Positions 51,070-62,046 are shown, numbered from the stretch's first letter. The stretch is DNA of 64,000 nt from Desulfovibrionaceae bacterium (GCA_029011315.1 JAQXLA010000010.1:16253-80252); one strand, 5' to 3'. Notes: generated by a model not told the origin, from the sequence alone. Numbers and translations: made by a program.

Positions 51070-52595
51070 GCCTTTGCTCCACTGAACTCCGATTCCGACG
51101 AAAAATATGCACAGACGGCATCTGTCAAAGCCTGAATCGTATAGATATCCGGTGTAATATCGGCCTTCATGCCGTATTGGGACAACGTTTTTGCTGTAAC
51201 AGGGCCGATACAGGCTGTTGCGACGCCGCATACCGCATCCGGAGGAATGGCGGAAAAGAAATTTTTCACGGTTGAAGACGATCCGAAAGTGATGCAGTCA
51301 ATTTCACCATGCTTCAGCCGGGTCAAAACGGCCTCCGCATCACCGGTATCGGGAACAGTCTCGTACAGCGGAATTACAGAAACATCCGCTCCGGCCTGAC
51401 GCAGCATTTCAGGCAAAACGTCTCTTGCCTCCCTGGCGCGCAAAATCAGAATCCGGCGATTTTCCACTCCCTGTGCAATCAGACCAGATGCGACATCTTC
51501 GGCGACAAACTTTTCCGGAATGAAATCCGCCTTCAGGCCATGGGTTCGCAAGGCTGCAGCAGTCGCTGTTCCAATGGCGGCGATGGCGGTATTCGCAAAA
51601 ATTCTGGCATCCAGGCCAAGATCTTCCAGACGAAGAAAGAAAAATCGAACGCCATTTGCCGAAGTAAAAACAACCGTATCATATTCCGCAAGATGAGCGG
51701 CAGCGTCATCAACCGCCCTGAAATCCTCCACAGGCTGCATGCGAATGGCAGGGAATTCTACAATTTCGGCACCGTTTTCCTCAAGCTTCCGGGAAAGAGC
51801 ACTGGCCTGCTCCCGCGATCTGGTGACAATAACTGTTTTGCCGAGCAGCGGCTTTCTCTCAAACCAGTTCAACATATCGTGCAGACGCACAACATTGCCA
51901 ATCACAATAACGGATGGATTGGAAAATCCGTTTTTCACGGCATCTGAAGGCAGCGAAGCCACCGTCCCCGTCAAACTGCGATGACGCGAAGTCGTGCCCC
52001 AGTGCACCAAAGCAGCTGGCGTATTCGGATCCAAACCTGCGGCTATCAGCTTTGCGGAAATATCAGGCAGGTTCTTCATTCCCATTACGAAAACAAGTGT
52101 GCCTCCGATAGAAGCCAAAGCCGACCAATTCAGCGAGGATCCGGGCTTGTCCGGATTCTCATGCCCCGTAATGAGCGTTACGGACGAAGTAAAATCCCTG
52201 TGCGTGAGCGGAATGCCCGCATAGGCCGGACCTGCAATCGTGCTGGAAATACCGGGAATTTCCTCAAAGGGAATGCCTGCGGCTATCAGCTCTTCGGCTT
52301 CTTCTCCGCCTCGACCAAAAATGTACGGATCCCCGCCTTTCAGTCGAGCAACCGTTTTGCCTTCTCTGGCCTTACGAATGATCAGCTGATTGATTTCACT
52401 CTGAGGCAGCGTATGGCGTCCAGCAGTTTTGCCCACGTAAATGCGTTCCGCATCCGGTCTGATCAGTCGCAGAAGCGAAGATCCGGCCAGATAATCGTAA
52501 ACCACCACGTCGGCTCGTTCCAAAATTTCTCTTCCGCGCACAGTCAGAAGACCGGGATCGCCAGGCCCCGCGCCGATAAGATAGACTTTCATCAT
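51066..52595 (-). CDS. cobA-hemD: uroporphyrinogen-III C-methyltransferase / uroporphyrinogen-III synthase fusion
   Basis: SUMT: VYLIGAGPGDPGLLTVRGREIL, VARLKGGDPYIFGRGGEEAEEL; HemD: GKTVIVTRSREQASALSRKLEENGAEIVEFPAIRM, TVVFTSANGVRFFF. Confidence 0.95.
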   Translation of the reverse strand: MMKVYLIGAGPGDPGLLTVRGREILERADVVVYDYLAGSSLLRLIRPDAERIYVGKTAGRHTLPQSEINQLIIRKAREGKTVARLKGGDPYIFGRGGEEAEELIAAGIPFEEIPGISSTIAGPAYAGIPLTHRDFTSSVTLITGHENPDKPGSSLNWSALASIGGTLVFVMGMKNLPDISAKLIAAGLDPNTPAALVHWGTTSRHRSLTGTVASLPSDAVKNGFSNPSVIVIGNVVRLHDMLNWFERKPLLGKTVIVTRSREQASALSRKLEENGAEIVEFPAIRMQPVEDFRAVDDAAAHLAEYDTVVFTSANGVRFFFLRLEDLGLDARIFANTAIAAIGTATAAALRTHGLKADFIPEKFVAEDVASGLIAQGVENRRILILRAREARDVLPEMLRQAGADVSVIPLYETVPDTGDAEAVLTRLKHGEIDCITFGSSSTVKNFFSAIPPDAVCGVATACIGPVTAKTLSQYGMKADITPDIYTIQALTDAVCAYFSSESEFSGAKA

Positions 52596-52607
52596 TCAAA
52601 AGCCTCA

Positions 52608-53198
52608 CTATTTTTTATCAACATACCGACGCATTTTGGACATGGCCGGGGAAATCAAATCTCGCAACGTATCGGCAAGCAGAGACTGGAGAGCCGTCGA
52701 TGTGGGCAGACTCTGGCGATCCTGCGTCGCCGTCAGATTTTCCGAATAGATGACGCCTTTGGCATTCGACAGCGAAAGCGTCACACGTATAGTCGCCGTA
52801 TAGCTCGTGGGGCCGTTTTCCTTAACCCACAGTTCGCGCACAATGCCTGTAAGTATATAGTCCGGGCGTCCGTTGCGCGCCTGATTCAGAGTTGCGGCAT
52901 AGGAAACCTGCGTTCCTGTTGATTTCAGCTCTTCAGCAAAAGCACGCCCCACCCAGTCGGCAACTGAAGAATCGGCCGTAAAGGATGCTCCATCCTTACG
53001 CACGCCGATCGCGCTATTCATGCGCTGATCGTCAAACATCACCACGGCCAGCCGTTTGGCCTGAGGCTGAGGAAGAATATTACTCTGAGAGGAAGTATAG
53101 GACAGATGCACCACATTGCCAGGAGCGCAGGCCGTCATGCCGAAAGCCAGTCCCAAAGCCAACGCCGCCGCAAAAATTCTTTGAGCTAAGATCTTCAT
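52608..53198 (-). CDS. putative lipoprotein (track ORF to 53795 is an over-extension)
   Basis: [28 protein letters not shown] lipobox; upstream part of the track ORF is antisense to serS. Confidence 0.8.
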   Translation of the reverse strand: MKILAQRIFAAALALGLAFGMTACAPGNVVHLSYTSSQSNILPQPQAKRLAVVMFDDQRMNSAIGVRKDGASFTADSSVADWVGRAFAEELKSTGTQVSYAATLNQARNGRPDYILTGIVRELWVKENGPTSYTATIRVTLSLSNAKGVIYSENLTATQDRQSLPTSTALQSLLADTLRDLISPAMSKMRRYVDKK

Positions 53199-53276
53199 AA
53201 ATACAATGCACCTCCGCAAAAAACGCTTTTGCCAGTCTACTAACATACATGCCGAAAAAGCAAGTATATTCTTTCG

Positions 53277-53305
53277 TTGCAAGAACGGCCGCTGTCTGCT
53301 ATTCT
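53277..53305 (+). promoter_or_regulatory. sigma70-type promoter of serS
   Basis: TTGCAA (53277-53282), 17-nt spacer, TATTCT (53300-53305). Confidence 0.55.
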
Positions 53306-53328
53306 CAAGAGAAAAGGAGTGCCTGAAA

Positions 53329-54630
53329 GTGCTTGATCTTAAGTTTTTACAGAAAAACCCCGAAGCTGTGTCTGAAGCCTTGAAAAAACGGCATTCAGCA
53401 CTGAACATTGATACATTTCTTGAACTGGATGCCCGCCGCCGTGAACTTCTGGCGGAAACAGAAGCATTAAAGGCCGCTCGCAATCGGTTGTCTGCTGAAG
53501 TTGCTAAACGCCGCCGCGCCGGAGAAAACGCCGATGATATTTTGGCCGAAGCTGCTGCTGTACCGGCAAAAATCGCTGAAGCGGATGCCAGGCTTGAAGA
53601 AGTGAAAAGCCGTCTGAATGACTGGATGCTGACTGTGCCCAATATTCCCGCGCAGGATGTTCCGGTCGGGCTTGATGAACGAGACAACCCGGAAGTGCAC
53701 CGCTGGGGAGCACAGCCAAAATTTGACTTTCCCGTAAAAGAGCACTGGGAACTGGGAGCTGCTCTTGGCGGACTGGACTTCGAACGAGGAGCCAAGCTTG
53801 CTGGAAGCCGCTTTACTGTTTCCTGGGGCTGGGCCTCCCGCTTGGAAAGAGCCCTGGCTTCTTTTTTCCTCGATTGCCACAGGGAAGAAGGCCGTATGGA
53901 AATACTGCCGCCTTACATGGTCAATCGCAAAACCATGCAAGGCACCGGACAGCTGCCCAAGTTCGAAGAAGATCTGTTTAAACTCCGTGAAGCGGACTAC
54001 TATCTCATTCCCACAGCCGAAGTCCCGGTCACCAATCTTTTTGCCGATGAAATTATCGACGAATCCATGCTCCCTGCCAAATTTTGTGCCATGACCCCCT
54101 GCTTCCGCTCAGAAGCAGGGTCAGCGGGCAAGGATACTCGCGGTTTGATCCGTCAGCACCAGTTTACAAAAGTGGAAATGGTCTACCTTTCGCATCCCGA
54201 TAATTCCATTGCCTGTCTTGAAGAAATGCGCCGTTCTGCGGAAGTGCTTCTGGAGAAGCTGGGACTGCCCTACAGAACGATCGTTCTCTGCACAGGAGAT
54301 ATGGGATTCTCCGCAAACAAAACCTATGATGTGGAGGTCTGGCTCCCCGGACAAAATACTTATCGGGAAATTTCCTCCTGCTCCAACTGCGGCGATTTCC
54401 AGGCGCGCAGAGCCAACATCCGCTTCCGTCCGCATGGAGGCGGAAAACCGGAGTTCGTGCACACGCTCAACGGCTCAGGCCTTCCGACCGGCCGCGCTCT
54501 GGTCGCTGTTCTGGAAAATGGACAGCAAAAAGACGGATCCGTCGTTCTTCCCAAGGCTCTGGTTCCCTATATGGGCGGTCTGGAAGTCATCGAGCCTGGA
54601 ATGCAGCCGGCTATCCGCAGCTACAATTAG
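53329..54630 (+). CDS. serS: seryl-tRNA synthetase (GTG start)
   Basis: [20 protein letters not shown]; class II motifs [36 protein letters not shown] 10 nt upstream of GTG. Confidence 0.96.
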   Translation: MLDLKFLQKNPEAVSEALKKRHSALNIDTFLELDARRRELLAETEALKAARNRLSAEVAKRRRAGENADDILAEAAAVPAKIAEADARLEEVKSRLNDWMLTVPNIPAQDVPVGLDERDNPEVHRWGAQPKFDFPVKEHWELGAALGGLDFERGAKLAGSRFTVSWGWASRLERALASFFLDCHREEGRMEILPPYMVNRKTMQGTGQLPKFEEDLFKLREADYYLIPTAEVPVTNLFADEIIDESMLPAKFCAMTPCFRSEAGSAGKDTRGLIRQHQFTKVEMVYLSHPDNSIACLEEMRRSAEVLLEKLGLPYRTIVLCTGDMGFSANKTYDVEVWLPGQNTYREISSCSNCGDFQARRANIRFRPHGGGKPEFVHTLNGSGLPTGRALVAVLENGQQKDGSVVLPKALVPYMGGLEVIEPGMQPAIRSYN

Positions 54631-54643
54631 CGCTTCTTTTCCA

Positions 54644-54669
54644 GGGTCGGAGAGGAATGCTCCGACCCT
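54644..54669 (+). terminator. terminator-like hairpin between serS and der
   Basis: GGGTCGGAG-AGGAATG-CTCCGACCC-TT. Confidence 0.55.
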
Positions 54670-54717
54670 TCCTTCCGTTTTTCAGATTCTAAGATTTTTA
54701 ATTTTGAGGGACAGCGT

Positions 54718-56199
54718 ATGCGTCGTGTTAAAATTGCTCTGCTCGGTCGGCCGAATGTGGGCAAATCCACGCTTTTCAACAGACTGATCCGCAGCAACCG
54801 CGCCATAACCCACGATCGCCCGGGTGTGACTCGCGACAGAATGGAAGGTTTTGTACGCCCGCGCGGCGGGAAGCAGTTTATTCTTGTCGATACCGGCGGT
54901 GTTACGCTTGATGCTCACCATATTGCAGCCGAAGGGCCACAGGCCTCAAGAGGCTTTGAGCAGGAAATCCTACATCAGGCTGAAGCGGCTGTCGCCGAAG
55001 CTGCGGCACTCTGTCTGGTCATGGATGGGAAGGAAGGTCTGACGCCTTTTGACGAGCATCTGGCATCCTATGTTCGCAGAAGCGGAAAGCCGACTATCCT
55101 CGCTGTAAACAAAGTGGATGGCATCGAAAAGGAAGATCTCTTTCTGGCGGAATTTCACGCGCTTGGATTTCCGCTTTTAGCGGTATCGGCTGAACACGGA
55201 CATAACGTGCGGGCACTTGAAGAAGAGCTTTCTCTGATGGCGGAAACAGCTGCTAACGTGCCTGAAGATGCCGATTCGAATGCTGTATCGCCGGAAGATG
55301 TCCCTGATACAGCTTCCACAGCGCATCCGGATGCGCCTCTTCGTCTGGCCATGCTCGGCAAGCCCAATGCGGGAAAATCCTCTCTGGTCAATGCGCTGAT
55401 CGGAAGGGAGCGCATGATTGTCAGCAATATCGCCGGCACCACGCGCGACAGCATTGACATTCCTTTTACGGATAACAGCCAGGAATATGTCTTTATTGAT
55501 ACGGCCGGAATTCGAAAGCGTGCCCGCATTACAGATACTGTCGAACGTTTTTCCGTTAACGCTTCAATCAAAACAACCACAAAGGCTGATGTCACGCTGT
55601 TTGTCGTTGATGCAACTGAAGGCATCACAGCTCAGGATAAACGGTTAATTGAACTCATGGATGAGCGCAAAACGCCTTTTCTTATCCTGCTGAATAAAAT
55701 TGATCTGCTTTCTGGTGACGAACGGAAAAAATTGCGGGAAAACCTGAAGGATATTCTGGGATTCTGCTCTCATGTTCCGGTCATTCCTGTGTCCGCTCTG
55801 AAAAAGACTGGTCTTCGCAAAATCATTCCCACAGCACGAGATATTGTTGAACAATGCCGTGTGCGCATCAGCACCGGACGCCTCAACAAGGCCATGGATG
55901 AGGTTCTGACCCGCCATCAGCCTCCCGTCGTCAAGCGCGTGCGCCCCAAATTCTTCTACCTCACCCAGGCTGAAACCGAGCCTCCAACTTTTGTCTTCTT
56001 CGTCAGCGATGCCGATCGCGTGTCAGAATCCTATGCCAGATATTTGGAAAAATCCCTTCGCCGTATCTTCGGCATTGAGCTGGCTCCCGTCCGCATCCGT
56101 CTGCGCTCATCGCATGGAAAAGGAGCCAAAGAACGCAGAGCTTCCCGATCGGAAACTCTTCCCGGAAGCGTTCACAATCCTGCCGAGGCAGATTCATAG
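54718..56199 (+). CDS. der: ribosome biogenesis GTPase Der (EngA)
   Basis: Two GTPase domains: LLGRPNVGKSTLFNRLI and MLGKPNAGKSSLVNALIG; KH-like C-terminus. Confidence 0.97.
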   Translation: MRRVKIALLGRPNVGKSTLFNRLIRSNRAITHDRPGVTRDRMEGFVRPRGGKQFILVDTGGVTLDAHHIAAEGPQASRGFEQEILHQAEAAVAEAAALCLVMDGKEGLTPFDEHLASYVRRSGKPTILAVNKVDGIEKEDLFLAEFHALGFPLLAVSAEHGHNVRALEEELSLMAETAANVPEDADSNAVSPEDVPDTASTAHPDAPLRLAMLGKPNAGKSSLVNALIGRERMIVSNIAGTTRDSIDIPFTDNSQEYVFIDTAGIRKRARITDTVERFSVNASIKTTTKADVTLFVVDATEGITAQDKRLIELMDERKTPFLILLNKIDLLSGDERKKLRENLKDILGFCSHVPVIPVSALKKTGLRKIIPTARDIVEQCRVRISTGRLNKAMDEVLTRHQPPVVKRVRPKFFYLTQAETEPPTFVFFVSDADRVSESYARYLEKSLRRIFGIELAPVRIRLRSSHGKGAKERRASRSETLPGSVHNPAEADS

Positions 56200-56241
56200 T
56201 TTTTCTTGCCACCCTGAGGTATTACCGATATAACCCACCAC

Positions 56242-57750
56242 ATGGATACTCTCTGGCAACAAATATGCGCCCAGCTGGAACGGACGTTACCCGCAGGTTA
56301 TTTTCAAGTCTGGGTGTCTCCGCTTCATGCCAAAATTTCCGGAAACAACATCACGCTCACAGCTCCGACTCCCTTTGTGGAGACATGGATCAAGGAGCGT
56401 CTTGAGTCGTCCATCGTTCAGGCAGCACGCGATGTGTCCGGACGTTCCGATCTTACCCTGTGCATTGAAAGCCGACGAAGCGAAACACCTCAGAACACGC
56501 TGCGTCCGATGGCCGCTCCCACTCTTCCTCAGTCTGTCCAGACGGCATGCAGCAAAGCTCCAGGGCGTATTCCAAACAATCCGTCCCGACCCAGGCTGCA
56601 AGGGCTGACACCGCATGTCACAGAATCTTCTTCGGAGCACGATCGCCGAACCGATTCCAGCCTAGATCAGCCAGTAGCGGGTTCCCATATGGAACAGGCT
56701 TTTCTACCTATTTCCGTGCCCATTTCCCGGAGGCCAATAGTCTGGAAATATTCCTTTGATGATTTTGTCACTGGTCCGGCCAACCGTCTTGCCTATACAG
56801 CTGCAGTCAGCATGACAAATAATTCAACCGTAGCCGATACGCTGTTTCTCAGTTCCGCACCAGGACTGGGCAAAACACACTTGACGCAGGCTGTTGGTCA
56901 TCAGCTTTGCCAGAACTGCAATCATGACAATCCAAAAATCGAATACCTGACTGCTGAAGAATTTTCTTCAGGATTCGTCCAGTCTTTGCGCTACAAAACG
57001 ACGGAGCAATTTAAAAATCGCTTCCGCGATCTGGATGTTCTGCTGCTGGAGGACATCCAATTTCTGCAAGGCAAGGAAAAAATGCAGCTTGAGGTGCTTT
57101 CGGCCATTAAATGCCTCCAGGAACACGGCGGACGTGTCGTTCTGACCAGCTCCTTTGCGCCTTTTGAACTGAAGAATGTCGATACGACGCTTGTTTCCCG
57201 CTTCTGTTCCGGATTTCTTGCGGATCTGGAAAAACCGGACGAGGATACCAGAAGGCGCATCTTGATGGAAAAGGCAAAACGCAGCAGTGTGGTGCTTCCT
57301 TCCGATGTAGCGGATGTGCTGGCCTCCAGTCTGAAGGGTGACATCAGAAGCATGGAAAGCTGCATTTCCAATCTGGCACTGAAAGCCAAAATGCTTGGTG
57401 AGCCCGTTACTCTTGCCATGGCCAGGGAAATGATCGCGAAATATGTCAGAGAAGCCCCCTCGCTGGACATCGATACGATCATTCGCAAGGTATGCGAGGG
57501 CTTTCATCTTACCTTTCAACAGATTGCTTCCAAAAGTCGCAGACAGACCTTCGTTCTGGCCCGCAATACCATTTTCTATTTGGCAAGAAGGCATACCGAT
57601 CTTTCCCTGCAGGATATCGGAGACCGTTTCAACCGCCGTCATTCTACAGTGCTGAAAGGCATTTCTTCTATTGAACGGGAAATCAAGAAGGAAAGCTCCG
57701 TCGGCCGCCAAATTGCGGGAACCATTTCTCTCATCGAACGGCAAAGCTAA
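56242..57750 (+). CDS. dnaA: DnaA family replication initiator, divergent domain IV
   Basis: Domain I LWQQICAQLERTLPAGYFQVWVSPLHA; Walker A SAPGLGKTHLTQAVGHQL; Walker B DVLLLEDIQFLQGKEKMQ; domain IV TDLSLQDIGDRFNRRHSTVLKGI. Confidence 0.9.
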   Translation: MDTLWQQICAQLERTLPAGYFQVWVSPLHAKISGNNITLTAPTPFVETWIKERLESSIVQAARDVSGRSDLTLCIESRRSETPQNTLRPMAAPTLPQSVQTACSKAPGRIPNNPSRPRLQGLTPHVTESSSEHDRRTDSSLDQPVAGSHMEQAFLPISVPISRRPIVWKYSFDDFVTGPANRLAYTAAVSMTNNSTVADTLFLSSAPGLGKTHLTQAVGHQLCQNCNHDNPKIEYLTAEEFSSGFVQSLRYKTTEQFKNRFRDLDVLLLEDIQFLQGKEKMQLEVLSAIKCLQEHGGRVVLTSSFAPFELKNVDTTLVSRFCSGFLADLEKPDEDTRRRILMEKAKRSSVVLPSDVADVLASSLKGDIRSMESCISNLALKAKMLGEPVTLAMAREMIAKYVREAPSLDIDTIIRKVCEGFHLTFQQIASKSRRQTFVLARNTIFYLARRHTDLSLQDIGDRFNRRHSTVLKGISSIEREIKKESSVGRQIAGTISLIERQS

Positions 57751-58034
57751 CTCCTAATCCATTTGGACAGGTGGGATTTTCTTCTGCAAGAAGCTTGATT
57801 TCTATCAAATTTTATGACATTAGAACTGTTTCTAACGGATAAGACGCCGTTTAGACGTTATTTTGCGACGATGTCCGAATCAATTCAGGTATCCCCGTTC
57901 ACCCGAATAGGATTTTACAGGACATGCAGTTACAAAGCTTATCCTAATGTTGCGGCAATGCGCATACTCACTTCGCGCGAAGCATCGGTTTCTGCCGGTG
58001 GTTACATGTTATACTGAAGAGGAGACGCTTCATT

Positions 58035-58469
58035 ATGAAGACGTTCAGCCCCACTCCGGAGCATATCGAACACAAGTGGTTTGTTGTGGATGCACAGGAC
58101 CAGATTCTCGGTCGTCTGGCCAGCCAGATTGCGCATCGTCTTCGCGGAAAGCACAAACCTGAATTTGCCCCCAACACGGATAACGGCGATGTGATCGTTG
58201 TTATCAACTGCGAAAAAATTAAAGTCACGGGAACCAAGCCCGCGCATAAAAAATATTACAGCCATTCCGGTTATGTCGGTGGCCTTACCGAAGTAACTCT
58301 GGAAAAGCAGCTGGATGAAAAGCCCGCCGAGGTGCTTCGCCACGCCGTCCGCGGCATGCTCCCGAAGAATCGTCTCGGGCGCGCCATGCTTAAAAAGCTG
58401 AAGATTTACGCCGGTCCCAGCCATCCCCATACGGCTCAGGATCCCAAACCTCTGTCCTTCCAGTACTAA
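58035..58469 (+). CDS. rplM: 50S ribosomal protein L13
   Basis: [52 protein letters not shown]. Confidence 0.98.
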   Translation: MKTFSPTPEHIEHKWFVVDAQDQILGRLASQIAHRLRGKHKPEFAPNTDNGDVIVVINCEKIKVTGTKPAHKKYYSHSGYVGGLTEVTLEKQLDEKPAEVLRHAVRGMLPKNRLGRAMLKKLKIYAGPSHPHTAQDPKPLSFQY

Positions 58470-58488
58470 TTACGGTTAGGAGTCTGAT

Positions 58489-58881
58489 ATGTCCACGAAA
58501 TTCGACTACGGCACTGGCCGCCGTAAAAATGCAACGGCCCGTACCCGTCTGTATGCCGGAACCGGTGCTATTGAAATCAACGGCCGTTCTCTTGAAGATT
58601 ATTTTCCCCGCAAAACACTGCAGATGATCGTGCGTCAGCCCATGCTCCTCGCTAAGGTTGCCGATAAGTACGATGTTAAAATCAATGTCTGCGGAGGCGG
58701 TATTTCCGGTCAGGCAGAAGCTGCCCGCCATGGCATTTCCCGTGCCCTGCTTGAAGCTGATCCTGAACTTCGTCCTCTGCTGAAGCGCGCCGGATTCCTG
58801 ACCCGCGATGCCAGACAGAAGGAACGCAAGAAGTACGGTCTGCGTGCTGCCCGCGCCAGATATCAGTACTCCAAGCGTTAA
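58489..58881 (+). CDS. rpsI: 30S ribosomal protein S9
   Basis: [33 protein letters not shown]...[25 protein letters not shown]. Confidence 0.98.
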   Translation: MSTKFDYGTGRRKNATARTRLYAGTGAIEINGRSLEDYFPRKTLQMIVRQPMLLAKVADKYDVKINVCGGGISGQAEAARHGISRALLEADPELRPLLKRAGFLTRDARQKERKKYGLRAARARYQYSKR

Positions 58882-58910
58882 TTTTCCATATTCAGAACAA
58901 ATTGCGCTTA

Positions 58911-58948
58911 AGACGCCGATGGAGTTAAAGCCGGAGGCGTCTTTTTCT
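58911..58948 (+). terminator. intrinsic terminator after rpsI
   Basis: AGACGCC-loop-GGCGTCT-TTTTCT. Confidence 0.7.
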
Positions 58949-59102
58949 ATTTTTCTATCCTCTCATGCTATTACGAATCTCAACACTGGAATTTCAGCCG
59001 GTTCTATGATATGCAGACAGTTTGAGCATATCAGATTTCTTAAACTTCTTTGACTACGCAGCGTGCGCACCTGCTTGCATGACGCCGCACCACAGGATTT
59101 TC

Positions 59103-60764
59103 ATGACGGAAACATCGTCTTTGACTATTACCCCGCTCGGGGGACTTGGCGAAATAGGCATGAACTGCCAAGTATGGGATACCGCTGCAGGTTCCGTTCT
59201 CATCGATGCAGGCTTAATGTTTCCCGATGATCAGCAGCTCGGAGTCGATGTCGTCATTCCGCCTCTTGATCCAATTCTGACTCGCAGAGAACATCTGCTC
59301 GGCGTGATTCTTACGCATGCACATGAAGATCATATCGGTGCGGTTCCATGGCTTGTCTCGTTTATCAATGGACTGAAAATTTACGGTTCTCCCCTGACTC
59401 TGGCTTTTGTGGAGCATAAACTGCATGAACGGTGCCTGCTTGATCGGGCTCAGCTCATTCCTGTCGGTCCGGGCGAAGATCTGACTCTCGGCGATATGAC
59501 TTTTCATTTCGTTCCTGTCAGTCACTCCGTTCCTCAGGGATACGCCCTCGCAGTCGACACTCCCGCAGGCAAAATCGTACATACAGGAGATTTCAAGATC
59601 GAACCCCATCCCTTCAATGGTATCGGAACTGATCTCAACATGCTCAGAACTTTTGCCGCCGGAAAACCCGTGCAACTTCTTCTTTCAGATTCTACCAATG
59701 CGGAAAATGCTGGCTGGACGCAATCAGAACTCATCGTCAGTGAAACCTTTGATCAGATTTTCCAAAAAGCTGAGGGACGCATCATTCTGACGCTGTTCGC
59801 CAGCCATATCGAACGGATCCAGATGGTCTTTGACACTGCCGCCAAAACGGGGCGGGAAGTGATCGTCAGCGGTCGCTCTCTCCTCAACAATATCGAAATG
59901 GCTCGGGATCTCGGATTGATGCATCTGCCGGAAACACTGCATACCGATCAGATGCCTCCGGATATTCCGCCGGAACAAACCGTTATTATAGCTACAGGTT
60001 CACAGGGAGAAACGCTGTCTGCACTGTCCCGCATTGTAAATGGAGAACATCGTCGACTTTCCCTCCATAGCGGCGATACGGTTATTATGTCCTCCAGAGT
60101 CATCCCGGGAAACGCCCGTGCGGTCAATCGTCTTGTCAACCGCATGTATCAGCTTGGAGCCAGAGTCTTTCATGCGGAAGAGTACCCTGTTCATGTCTCC
60201 GGTCATGCCCGCAGAGAAGAACTCAGAACAATGATCCGCACCATCAGACCGAGATGTTTTATTCCGGTTCATGGAGAGTATAGACATCTGATCCGCCACA
60301 GAGATCTGGCTCTGGAAGAAGGCATCCAGCCTGAAAACGCACTGATCTTCTGCGATGGAGAACCGATTACTCTGCTATCCGATGGCACACTGATCAGAGA
60401 GCAGCCTATTCCCATGGAATCAATTCTTGTTGATGGCAAGGGGGTGGGAGACGTTGGAAATCTTGTCTTGAGAGAACGTCAGCTTCTCGGAGGAGACGGC
60501 GTTGTTATCGTTTCGATGGTTCTGGATGAAATCACCGGTGAATTGCTTCAGGGGCCCAAGATTATTTCAAGAGGCTTTGTCTACGAACAGCGTTTTGATC
60601 ATATTCTTGAAGATTCCAAATGCCTTGTGCTGGATCAGCTTGAGGTCTCGCCCCGTCCGGATATCGCCCGTCTTGGAGATCGAATCCGTTCCTCAATGCG
60701 CAGTTTTTTCCGCAGCGTTGTAGGGAGAGATCCGATTGTTATTCCAATTATTACGGAAATGTAA
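59103..60764 (+). CDS. rnj: ribonuclease J (metallo-beta-lactamase / beta-CASP)
   Basis: ITPLGGLGEIGMNCQVWD, LTHAHEDHIGAVPWL, HVSGHARREELRTMIRTIRPRCFIPVHGEYRHL. Confidence 0.96.
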   Translation: MTETSSLTITPLGGLGEIGMNCQVWDTAAGSVLIDAGLMFPDDQQLGVDVVIPPLDPILTRREHLLGVILTHAHEDHIGAVPWLVSFINGLKIYGSPLTLAFVEHKLHERCLLDRAQLIPVGPGEDLTLGDMTFHFVPVSHSVPQGYALAVDTPAGKIVHTGDFKIEPHPFNGIGTDLNMLRTFAAGKPVQLLLSDSTNAENAGWTQSELIVSETFDQIFQKAEGRIILTLFASHIERIQMVFDTAAKTGREVIVSGRSLLNNIEMARDLGLMHLPETLHTDQMPPDIPPEQTVIIATGSQGETLSALSRIVNGEHRRLSLHSGDTVIMSSRVIPGNARAVNRLVNRMYQLGARVFHAEEYPVHVSGHARREELRTMIRTIRPRCFIPVHGEYRHLIRHRDLALEEGIQPENALIFCDGEPITLLSDGTLIREQPIPMESILVDGKGVGDVGNLVLRERQLLGGDGVVIVSMVLDEITGELLQGPKIISRGFVYEQRFDHILEDSKCLVLDQLEVSPRPDIARLGDRIRSSMRSFFRSVVGRDPIVIPIITEM

Positions 60765-60848
60765 AGCGAATAACTGGTGCATGATTTCGTTAGAGATACA
60801 TTCCGTATATATACCTTTCAGCATAAACAGGAATCGCTTCCCTGTCCG

Positions 60849-61715
60849 TCAGAGCATCAGCGACTGACGATGCTGTTTCAACTGTTCATAAATAGCCTGT
60901 GTCACGCGCAGTCCGCCTTTTCCTCTTCCGAGCGCAATGTCCGGCTTGCGCAGCCCGTGATAATCTGATCCGCCGCTGCACGCCAATCCATTCCGAGCCG
61001 CAAGAGACACGCAGAAATGCGTATCCGCTTGGGAATATTCGCTGTAATAGGCCTCAATCGCTTTCAGACCGTTCCGCTTCATCTCTGGCAGGATATCCAC
61101 AATCCAGGATCTCGGACAGCGAAGCAGCAGCGGATGCGCCCAACTGACAAGCACGCCGCACTCCGACAAAAAGGCGATGACCTTCTGAAAATCAGGCAAT
61201 GGCCTTGGAACATACGCTGACGCTCCCTCGGCAAGATATTGAGTAAAGGCATCTTTGTAGGAGGACACAGCATGCCTGTTCAACAGGACAGCGGCAATAT
61301 GAGGCCTTCCCGGCGTCATATGCGGAGTACCACACTGTTCCAGTACTTCCTCATATTCTATGCGAATACCGAAAGACGCAAGCTTTTCCAAAATACGCAG
61401 ATTTCTTTCATCCCTCAGACGGCGCTGCATTTTCAAAAAATCTTCTAAATCTGGACAGTGCTTCGGAATCCACAGCGCAAGCAGATGCAAATCTCCAAAA
61501 GGACTGCGGCTGCTGACCTCGCATCCCCGCACAACTTCAACTCCGTAGCGCAATCCAGCTTCTTCTGCCTCATCAAGACCAGATATGGTATCATGATCGG
61601 TGATCGCGATACTGGAAAGCGAAAGCCGTGAAGCCTTTCGCATCAGTTCTTCAGGAGTATCTGTTCCATCTGAATACAGGGTATGTGTGTGCAAATCAAC
61701 AAAGGACGGATGCAT
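60849..61715 (-). CDS. PHP domain phosphoesterase
   Basis: FVDLHTHTLYSDGTDTPEELMRKA, IAITDHDTISGLDEA, SGGSDYHG. Confidence 0.92.
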   Translation of the reverse strand: MHPSFVDLHTHTLYSDGTDTPEELMRKASRLSLSSIAITDHDTISGLDEAEEAGLRYGVEVVRGCEVSSRSPFGDLHLLALWIPKHCPDLEDFLKMQRRLRDERNLRILEKLASFGIRIEYEEVLEQCGTPHMTPGRPHIAAVLLNRHAVSSYKDAFTQYLAEGASAYVPRPLPDFQKVIAFLSECGVLVSWAHPLLLRCPRSWIVDILPEMKRNGLKAIEAYYSEYSQADTHFCVSLAARNGLACSGGSDYHGLRKPDIALGRGKGGLRVTQAIYEQLKQHRQSLML

Positions 61716-61849
61716 AAGCTCTCCTTGATGAAGCCTTTTTCGGCATTGATATGAAGTATATTGACAAACATGCAACTTTCAGGGACAGTTACGAAACCCA
61801 AACATCCCTAATTGACAAATCTTTCCATATACTGAGCTTCGGAGGAAAA

Positions 61850-62041
61850 ATGAATCCCAAATTGCTTGAACTTCTCGCCTGTCCAGTATGCCGTACAGCT
61901 GTTGAAGCCGTAGACAACGGCGAAGGTCTTCTGTGCCGAAAATGTGGTCTGATTTATCCTGTACAGGATGAAATTCCAATTATGCTTCAGGAAGAAGCGA
62001 TTCCCCAACAAGAATGGAAAAACAAAAAGAAGAATCGCTAA
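61850..62041 (+). CDS. Trm112 family protein
   Basis: 63 aa MNPKLLELLACPVCRTAVEAVDNGEGLLCRKCGLIYPVQDEIPIML; GGAGG RBS. Confidence 0.95.
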   Translation: MNPKLLELLACPVCRTAVEAVDNGEGLLCRKCGLIYPVQDEIPIMLQEEAIPQQEWKNKKKNR

Positions 62042-62046
62042 AAAAT

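Noticed and set aside
53199-53795. N-terminal 199 residues of the 395-aa minus-strand track ORF 52608..53795
   Set aside because: Entirely upstream of the lipoprotein start MKILAQRIF at 53198 and antisense to serS; Ser/Arg-rich shadow translation. Only 52608..53198 is kept.
57751-58034. rplM leader as a new ribosomal-protein autoregulatory element (TTCGCGCGAA palindrome, AACGG/CCGTT hairpin, TATACT)
   Set aside because: Hairpins are short and the -35 element is unconvincing; not enough to call without a covariation analysis.
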